Below, one piece after another: positions 57,100-64,000 of a DNA stretch of 64,000 bases (its first letter is position 1; every line of letters begins with the position of its first letter). A program made the translations under genes and the position numbers. The notes below the pieces were generated by a model. That model had not been told where the DNA came from. It did no database searches and was given only the letters and a program-made list of their open reading frames with translations. The DNA is taken from assembly GCA_022559845.1 (NCBI GenBank), contig CM040118.1, forward strand, positions 444,476,053 through 444,540,052, in the 5' to 3' direction. Origin of the DNA: Amorphophallus konjac (Eukaryota > Streptophyta > Magnoliopsida > Alismatales > Araceae).

Positions 57100-59030
57100 A
57101 TGATAATGATAATAATAATAATGATAATAAATTAATAAAAATCATGATAAATAAATAAACTTGAATATATATATGAGAAATAAACAAAAAATGTGAAATA
57201 ATAATAATAATAGTAAAAAAAAGAGAGAAAATATAGTAGTAATAATAATAAACAAAACGGAGAAATCATCTAGAATAAATACGTAAAAGGGAAAGAATTA
57301 ATAAAATATATATATGCATATACTTTAAAGCCTAGATAAAATAATGGTAAAATCTACATTGCAGCCCCGTCTCTCCCGTGACCCGATGCTGAAGGAACAA
57401 TAATGCCGCCCTTGCAGGCTGGGCTTGAGTCTTGGGAATTATCCCGAAATGGCCATGACCTGACCTCGCGTTGGGCCGACATTCCGATCAAGCCGGACTC
57501 GTTTCTCAGGCCGGATCCCTTCCGAGCCATTATTAAAATCGCCGTACATTCGGCGGACATTTGAACGGGTTCACCTCGATTTTCGCTGCCTTTCTATTAC
57601 GGACCCGTGTCCAAACATGAAAGGGTCCGTGAGTGACCAACATGGCCAACGGCTCCCACCTCGACATGGTCATAATCCGGCATTGCTCCAGGCCGATGGT
57701 TCGCCAAATCGGATTCATTCTATTGGGATTTGTTCCCGCTCTTTCGTTGAAAGTGCCGCGACCTCGGCACACATTTGTACGGGGTTGTTTTCACCTACAT
57801 CGTACCTTCAATACGGACCTGCGTCCGAACATGAAAAGGTCCGTGAGTGACCGACAAAATCGGAATAAAACGAGATGGCTCCCGTCATCCCTGGACCCTT
57901 TGCATGGGAATGTCAACAAGGCCTCCGTGGGCCACGCTTAGACCTCGGGTCCGTCCCGATTATGGTCATTGTATGACCCATATCCTCGGCCTATAGCCCG
58001 CTCCCTTCGAACATATTTTTTTAGTTTTTTGGAATCCAGTCCCGGGACTCTTCCCCGTTGCCCTCCGACACCGGAAATATTAATGATGCCCATGCAAGCC
58101 CCGTCTGGACCGTGGGAGGCGCCCCCGGTATGGTCCTGACTCGATCTCACACTGGGCTGCTAAATTCACCAGTTTCCTGCTATACTAGCCGAGATTTAAC
58201 CGAATGTTTTCAGTACCTCGGAATAATATATTTTCCATATCCTGGCATACATATGTTCCGGGTCTTCCCGCGACGATTGCAATATTCTCAAGCCGGACAC
58301 CGGTTCGATTAGTAACTGGTCCCCTAAATGACCGACATGTTTCGAACATTCGCTTCCCAAGACATAGGGCTTTCCAGCTGGTTCAAGGGATACTCCCCCG
58401 TTGCCCCTTGGCACCGAAAATATTAAAGATGCTCATGCAAGTCGCGTTTCGACTGAGGGGGGCCCACCGCAGTGTGGTCGCGGCTTTATCTTGCACCGAG
58501 CCGACAAACTTATCCGTTCCCGACCACTTTAACCGGGATTTAACAGAACATTTCTCGTTCCTCTCGATAATAAAATTGCCATATCCTGGCATACATATGC
58601 TCCTATTTTCCCGTGACGATCGCGCTTTACTCGAGCCAGACATTCGTCCGAAAATTAAATGGTCAGTACACGATTGACATGACCACGAATGTTTTCTTCT
58701 CACCCTCATACGAGGATTTTAATGCTTCCTAATAGGCCTTTCCATGCAATTAATGTCCTGGCCATGAGGCCTTGATTCTCGGTGATTAATCAAGGGTGTT
58801 CCCTCGTATGGGGGATGTAAATGACGTCGTGACCTTTATGGCACGGCGGGTTTTGGTCCTAACACGAACCACGTAATCGTCTGATCGAGTCAGATCGAGC
58901 GCACCATGGGCTCTTCGGAGCCCGAATAAATTGTCACTTCGTGACTGGCACGCCCACGCACTTAATAGACGAACCAACCATTCTCGAACAGACGAACATA
59001 ACCTAATGAGCGAATTTTAGTGCGTCCACA
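54111..59030 (+). repeat. 3' LTR of the LARD (4920 bp)
   Basis: Partner of 20253-32242 with no large insertion. TATA box at 55008-55016; GCGGCACGCC array at about 54365-54815; CCGGCACGCC array at about 56480-57015; (TA)n microsatellite at 57055-57096, much longer than in the other LTR; two diverged tandem copies of a roughly 320 bp unit at about 58070-58405 and 58408-58720. The uninterrupted CCCTT at 58405-58409 is the empty site of the TR-GAG insertion. No supported gene. Confidence 0.9.
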
Positions 59031-59476
59031 CCCGCAAAGTGGCCAAACCCTTGGCACCTATAGCATTGTTGACTGCCACTACCCGAGGTGGTCCCTCCTA
59101 CACTTGGACCTTCGGAAGTTTCTTCCCTCCGTGGAGGAAGATGGCTAGGGGTGATCTTGGTTGGACTGATGGTGGGAGGGGGATTGTAGGGCCGTAATGG
59201 GGCACTTCCACTTGGGCTGGGGGCCTTCATGAGGGGGGCCGGGTTGGTTCGGGGTCCCATGCCTTTTGGATTGGTCGATCGGGGAGGAGCAAACCGAGGG
59301 ATCCTAGAGAATCTCTCAACATCCCTAGCTATTTGGTAGGCTTGCTCAATGTTGTCAACATCTCTCATGAAAAGTTCTCTCTTGATGTGGTTTTGGAACC
59401 CATTTCTAAAGCGGGACAAGGTAATGGTCGGGTCCTCATGAACTCCACACTTTAAAAGATAGGAGTCAAATTTTTC
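59031..59476 (-). pseudogene. Old Ty3/gypsy gag fragment, cut on both sides
   Basis: Minus-strand frame from EKFDSYLLKCGVHEDP through LSRFRNGFQNHIKREL and IEQAYQIARDVERF, which is the second half of the Retrotrans_gag domain. A Pro/Ser-rich linker follows, then the start of a zinc knuckle, CYRCQGFGHFAG, where the LARD has inserted. The rest of the knuckle is at 20193-20252. On the right the frame is cut by a Tekay-like LTR at 59479. No internal stop is visible in this 148-codon piece. Confidence 0.85.
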
Positions 59477-59478
59477 AA

Positions 59479-62400
59479 TGTCACGCCCCAAGCTTTTATT
59501 ACAGCGGAAAGTGATCTCGGGAAATGCAAACAACCGGCATGGTAAACCTCTTGCAAGCAAGAATAATTAGAGCGCAAGACAATCACACATAAAAATGTAA
59601 TTGCATAATAATTTAATCAACTTCTCCTTTCATTAATGATCAAAATGATAAAGATCCAAGTACATAGAATATTCTAACTTTACTCAACTCTAGACTCAAT
59701 AAAAATGGAAAAATTACATGAACTCGATCTAGACATTTATTGACTCCTAAGTCTTCACTCTCAATTTCATGTGACTTTCATTCGCTCTCGGACCCATCAC
59801 TTGGATAACTTGAATCCGAATCCGAACTACTTGCATCTCCTGAAAAAATTGAAAATAAGAAATGAGCACACTTGCCCAGTAGGTATCTTCGCATCAACAC
59901 GATTGACAATATTAAAGTGATTAGCATTTTAGCTCTAAAGAATAAGGTAAAATCATGTGAAATGTGATAAATCACGTGAATAAAATAAGTAACAAGATAC
60001 GATCAAGTTAAGATATGACTGAGTGAACATGATCAAGCAAGAATGAAATTATGGCCTTTCATGAACAAGAATGTACTAGAATGTCATGTAACAATCAAGA
60101 ATGTACTTCTTCACTTAGTAACAAGTACTTCGTGAATTTCTGTAAATTACCACTTAGTGGACAAATCCGTGGATACCCGTGGATATTTCACTTAGTTACA
60201 AAGAAAGTACTCCCAGCGTAATGCGACGTCAGTAGCATCATACCCCATGGCTTATAATAGTATGTTTCCGACAATCAGCCGAGGGTACTAGCATAGAGCC
60301 CTTGAACACAATCAGTGCTTGATCCGCATCTTCAAATATAAATCAAGCTACTTCCACGCATGTAAATAATGTGGCCAAGAATGTACAATTTCAATGAAAT
60401 ATTCATGATAAAGTAACCAAAAATACGAACGCTTGTACAAGGAAATAAGGAATTTCAATAAATACTTTAGTGACTAGGTTATGCCATGGAAATAAATCAG
60501 CAGCATAACGGTATGTTCTTTATCTTTTCATAACTTATCTTAGACATCTTTGAATTAGGTCACAAGTCCTAGACTATCATTAGTCCATCTAGGATCATAG
60601 GAATATTAACCCCTTTGGGTCAAAACTTAGGAGACTTAGCGGTCTATAACTGGGCCGTCACACGAATATAGCGGTCTAGTTATGGACCGTTATGTACAAA
60701 ACTGTTCGATATTTGAAAACAGGCTCTCTGGAGTCGTTGGCGGTCAAAGGTAGATCCGTCAAGGTCCCTTTAGCGGTCTATATAAGGCGCGCTAGAAGAC
60801 TATGGCGGTCAATTATTGGGCCACTAAGATCCAGAAATATAAAATATTGGTAGTGCTTTCTAGACAATTGGGCTTTAATGGTACAACCAACTTGGCGTCC
60901 TAGTGGGAATCTTCGGCTCGCGGAGAATTACGGAGGCCTTGAAACAAGATTTTCTAGTCCATTGGAAGGAATATCCAAAGGATAGGTTATCATGTCCAAG
61001 ATTGTGTTCCTATAGTGCAAAGTGTGTAACTAATGGTCATATACCGGAATATATGCCATGAACTTATAGAAATGACTATGAGATAAGAATAGAATGTGTA
61101 CAGTGAAAAATTAGCGTTAAATCTCGTCAATTTAAGCATTCAAACCGTAATTTAATACAAAATTATATAGTTTTTGGCACAAAATACCTTATGCTTAAAA
61201 TAATCTTAAGTACCATAAAGAAACATGATCTCACTATTTATGAATAAGGAATTAAAACTCAGAGTAATAAATACCATTGAAATAGGTTAGTATATAGTTA
61301 ACTAGGTTTAACTATATGTTATATGGGCTGTTCTTAAATCTATCTCGGGATGACAGAAAATAGCACAGTGGCAGTCTATCATAGAGCTGTTACAAGACTC
61401 TGGCGGTTTATCGTAAGGCCGCCACAATAACTTTAACGGTCTATTTCCGGTCCGTCAGAGGTTTCATAAGAATCGAGATTACAAAGTGTCAAGCGGTTCA
61501 TCGTAAGGCCGCTATAGAGAGATGGCGGTCAAATTCTAAGCCACTAGAGCACGATAGACAGTAACTGAAATAAAAGGGTTCTAAGGTTTTTAACTCACAT
61601 CATGACTGAAAATCATATATAAACTTTCCCTATCAGGATAAAACAAAGGTTAAGCTAACAGTATGCATGGGTTTTCTGTGAATTGACAAGAAAGTTTCCT
61701 TTTAACTTAGTTAGAGCTAAGAATATGCATGCATGTACGCTCGATGCATAAAACATGAAATTCACGAACTATAAAGCATGAAATCAAGTGCAATAAGAGG
61801 GTTTTTATCCCTAGAGTGATGTTTTAGCCATTCATGAGATGACCTACCTCTCCTAAAGCCTTCGAATTTGATGCTAGAAGCTACCCTTTGTCCCTTGCAC
61901 TCCTTGCGACAAATCAGCAACTTCAAGCTGCTCTAACTCCTTATTCTCTGGACTTAATGATGTGAAATTTGGAGGGTAAGAAGTAGATACTAAGGGGAAT
62001 AAAAAGTTCTAAAGGCACTAATGCTAAATACCTCGATTTGGTTCTCTAATCCTTTGATCTTCACCAGACTTTTGCACAGTTTCCTGGGTCGCTAATGTCG
62101 AACCAGCAACTTTGCAGGCTTCTATCTCCTTGTATGCTTGATCTCCTAGCATGAAATTTTGGGAGATGTTAGTCCTATATATTGGCAATAAAAACTTCTA
62201 AAGAACCTACCTGAAATAACGTTGTCTTACCTTGATTCCACGCGAGCCAATGTAAGGGTCGCGCAGGTCAAAACTAGGTCCTATTTATAGGGTTTTGCTA
62301 GGGTTTGAGGATTAGATCGATTCTAGCGTCCTTGTTAAACCTTAGATCGACTTCAGGGAGTCCTAAACATGATTACTAGTTCTTCCATCTCTATCTCTAA

Positions 62401-62842
62401 AGAATAGACTAGCAAAAATCCCATCTTTTTGCTCTTTCTTCAATTTACGGAACTGACAGGAAATAGCGATCGAGGCTTGGTCCGCCAAATGACTTATAGC
62501 GGTTTTACGATAGGCCGCTACCTGTCCTGGGTACCGAATTTGAATAAGTTCAAATTCTAATTTTGTCTTATCCACTAAATTAACCATTCAAGATGTATTT
62601 ATCCCTATATTTTGTGAATAGGCTAATTAACCTTCTAGAATATGGGCCAAACTTCATGGGCTTGGTCCTTAAGTCTTTTGGGCTTTATTTAAATAGGCTA
62701 GATTAATGGTTTACCATAATTGGGTATTAATGATGATTTATTTAACCTAATATTTATTTATTAATCCATTTTGATCTTTTAAAATTCTCAAAAAATACAT
62801 AAATATTCCAGAAATAATTTATAAAAATTCTGGGGCATTACA
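59479..62842 (-). repeat. 3' LTR of a Tekay-like Ty3/gypsy element (3364 bp)
   Basis: On the minus strand it starts TGTAATGCCCCAG and ends GGGGCGTGACA. The purine tract immediately before its start, and the lack of a PBS after its end, show it is a 3' LTR. It interrupts the gag at 59476. It contains two groups of imperfect GCGGTC / GACCGC motifs (60640-60830 and 61370-61560) and otherwise no gene: A/T-rich with short frames only. The element body extends right, past the LINE, out of the window. Confidence 0.75.
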
Positions 62843-62904
62843 CCCTCCCCCACTTAAGAGAATTTGGTCCTCAAATTCAATATATGGATTTGTGGAGAGT
62901 GTAC
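62843..62904 (-). other. Polypurine tract and pol-end remnant of the Tekay-like element
   Basis: On the minus strand TTTGAGGACCAAATTCTCTT, then AAGTGGGGGAGGG, lead into the LTR. This is the familiar end of Tekay/Del pol followed by its polypurine tract. The sequence is cut at 62905 by the LINE poly(A). Confidence 0.7.
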
Positions 62905-64000
62905 TTTTTTTTTTATAGAAAGCCCTGCCTATTGGTGATATAGAGTGTGGTTCAATCCCACAGTCCACATCACTACCAGGGGGGTATATTATTGAATATA
63001 AAAGAAGAGAATTTACATCACTCTAAGACTAGGAATGCCTAGCTTGTCTAATCTAGCAGCACCTTTGGTAACATTGGGAAGGTCGTGCTGAGAGGTAAAA
63101 AAAGAATTACAATGAGTTTGGCATGCAAAATTAGCTAAAGAGTCCGCTGCTTGGTTTGCTTCTCTGAAGATGTGGGAAAAACTCTTGATTTGAGAGGAAA
63201 AGCTCCAGATTTCTCTGACAAATGGAAGGATCTCCCAAGGGCAGTCCATTTTCTTGTTTAGCACTTGAATAAGAATAAGGGAGTCACTTTCAACTAGTGC
63301 AGAGTGGGAGGAAAGCGTACTAAGGTATTTGATTCCATCAGCTAGTGCTCTAGCTTCAGCCACTAGGCTTGGGCAGCTTACATAGTAATGGGAGAAAGCC
63401 AACAAAATGTGACCATGACTGTTCCTGATGATGCCGCCTCCACCGGATTGACCTGCCTGTTTAAGTGCACCATCAGTATTAACCTTGAGGAAGGGCCATG
63501 GGGGGCATGCCCATTTCACAATTCTAACTAGAGGAGATGCCCGAGGAGTAGCAGATATGCCAAAGTGTGCAAGGATGGTGCAGCTGACCTTCTGATGATC
63601 CCGAAGGTTAGATATGCTGATCACTTGTTTAATTTGAGAGACCACTTTGTGATATAAACATTGAGGTGAGATGTGTTTGCTGTCATACCTTGCTGCATTT
63701 CGTGCGAGCCAAAGCTCCCACAGTCCAAAGCCAATGGCTGCTAGTTTGAAGAGACCGAACAAGGAATGAGCATTGGAGTTCTGTATGGTGTTAAGGATCA
63801 TGGAGCTTATAGTGTGTCCTTTAATATCACAGCCATTCCTTTGAAAGGAGGACCAAAGAGAACTAGCCCAATCACTGTTCAGAAATAGATGATTGGTATC
63901 TTCCACTTTGTGTAGCTTGCAGCAGTGGCATTTCGAGGGAAGAGGGATCCCAATAGATTTCACTCTGGAATCAGTAGGTATGCAGTTGTGTAATATCCTC
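62905..64000 (-). mobile_element. 3' end of an L1-type LINE
   Basis: Minus-strand element ending in a 10-base poly(A) (plus-strand T run at 62905-62914), with a 98-base 3' untranslated region and the end of ORF2. Most of the element lies beyond the right edge. It inserted in the Tekay-like element's tail; the far target duplication is not visible. Confidence 0.85.
63013..64000 (-). CDS. LINE ORF2 C-terminus: zinc finger and RNase H (partial)
   Basis: The frame is open from the window edge (about residue 1 here at 63999) to the stop at 63013. It begins with the zf-RVT region (NCIPTDSRVK ... GIPLPSKCHCC, then EDTNHLFLNSDWA), followed by a plant-type RNase H (about 63080-63460): NTDGALKQAGQSGGGGIIR, VAEARALADGI, VESDSLILIQVL, FREANQAADSLANFA, with all four acidic residues present. 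RNase H removes the RNA template strand after reverse transcription. No stop or frameshift is seen, so this LINE may be young. The reverse transcriptase domain is off-window. Confidence 0.88.
   Translation of the reverse strand, partial: RILHNCIPTDSRVKSIGIPLPSKCHCCKLHKVEDTNHLFLNSDWASSLWSSFQRNGCDIKGHTISSMILNTIQNSNAHSLFGLFKLAAIGFGLWELWLARNAARYDSKHISPQCLYHKVVSQIKQVISISNLRDHQKVSCTILAHFGISATPRASPLVRIVKWACPPWPFLKVNTDGALKQAGQSGGGGIIRNSHGHILLAFSHYYVSCPSLVAEARALADGIKYLSTLSSHSALVESDSLILIQVLNKKMDCPWEILPFVREIWSFSSQIKSFSHIFREANQAADSLANFACQTHCNSFFTSQHDLPNVTKGAARLDKLGIPSLRVM

Larger units (their letters stand above)
20253..59030 (+). mobile_element. Giant non-autonomous LTR retrotransposon (LARD) with nested insertions
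   Basis: Termini are TGTGGA...TCCACA. LTR 1 is 20253-32242 (interrupted) and LTR 2 is 54111-59030. The PBS is at 32247-32264 and the PPT at 54095-54110, so orientation is +. Flanks are CCTGT (20248-20252) and CCCGC (59031-59035), a 5-bp target duplication with two transitions. The target was a minus-strand gag whose reading frame is restored across the element. Present span is 38.8 kb; removing the elements at 24414-31616 and 35792-47408 with one target duplication each leaves about 19.9 kb. No gag, protease, RT or integrase motif is visible in the internal part, so enzymes must come from another element. Confidence 0.88.

Noticed and set aside
59778..59975. 65-codon minus-strand frame ending in a Ser/Asp-rich tail
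   Set aside because: Lies inside the Tekay-like LTR, is short and has no recognisable family; the tail is low-complexity.
59479..62842. Reading this LTR as the 5' LTR of the neighbouring gag fragment
   Set aside because: No primer binding site lies between LTR and gag, the gag begins mid-domain, and a polypurine tract lies on the other side, so it is a 3' LTR of another element inserted in the gag.

Overview
The window is a block of nested transposable elements from a large, repeat-rich flowering-plant genome. This is inferred from SIRE-like Ty1/copia, Tat-lineage and Tekay-like Ty3/gypsy elements, an L1-type LINE and plant mobile domain (PMD) genes. The species cannot be named. I see no ordinary single-copy host gene and no rRNA or tRNA gene. 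The two PMD genes at 11.6-17.4 kb are the only cellular-type genes, and they appear to ride in a retrotransposon.

Layout, left to right. (1) 1-3072: the 3' end of a + strand copia element (internal tail, polypurine tract, 2.6 kb LTR). It interrupts the gag of (2), a + strand Tat-lineage gypsy element. That element keeps a gag tail, protease, G-patch, reverse transcriptase, two RNase H domains and integrase at 3.1-10.1 kb, all broken by frameshifts and C-to-T type stops. Downstream, in antisense, are a decayed 8-exon PMD/coiled-coil gene (11663-15241) and a 2-exon PMD gene with a complete 366-codon frame (16221-17430). About 30 bp palindromic repeats of the form TTGACGCC...GGCGTCA are scattered through the spacers. 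Its 3' LTR probably lies near 18-20 kb but could not be delimited.

(3) 20253-59030: one giant non-autonomous LTR retrotransposon (LARD), 38.8 kb as it stands and about 19.9 kb without nested insertions. Its LTRs are 4.8-4.9 kb, with a primer binding site and a polypurine tract. The roughly 10 kb internal region has no recognisable gag or pol and consists mostly of at least seven unrelated tandem-repeat arrays. Two younger elements sit in it. One is a 7.2 kb non-autonomous element with a gag and an odd second ORF, in the 5' LTR (24414-31616, target duplication CCCTT). The other is an 11.6 kb minus-strand SIRE-like copia element in the first tandem array (35792-47408, target duplication GGCAA).

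(4) The LARD itself interrupts the zinc knuckle of an older minus-strand gypsy gag, whose halves lie at 59031-59476 and 20193-20252. That gag is also cut on its right by (5), a minus-strand Tekay-like element seen as its 3' LTR (59479-62842). (6) The tail of that element is cut by an L1 LINE whose ORF2 end (zinc finger and RNase H) runs to the window edge.

Relative order by nesting: old gypsy gag, then LARD and Tekay-like element, then copia, TR-GAG and LINE. Nearly all coding potential is dead retroelement sequence. The strongest candidates for something new are the tandem-repeat-filled LARD, the antisense PMD passengers (one intact) and the palindromic repeats around them.
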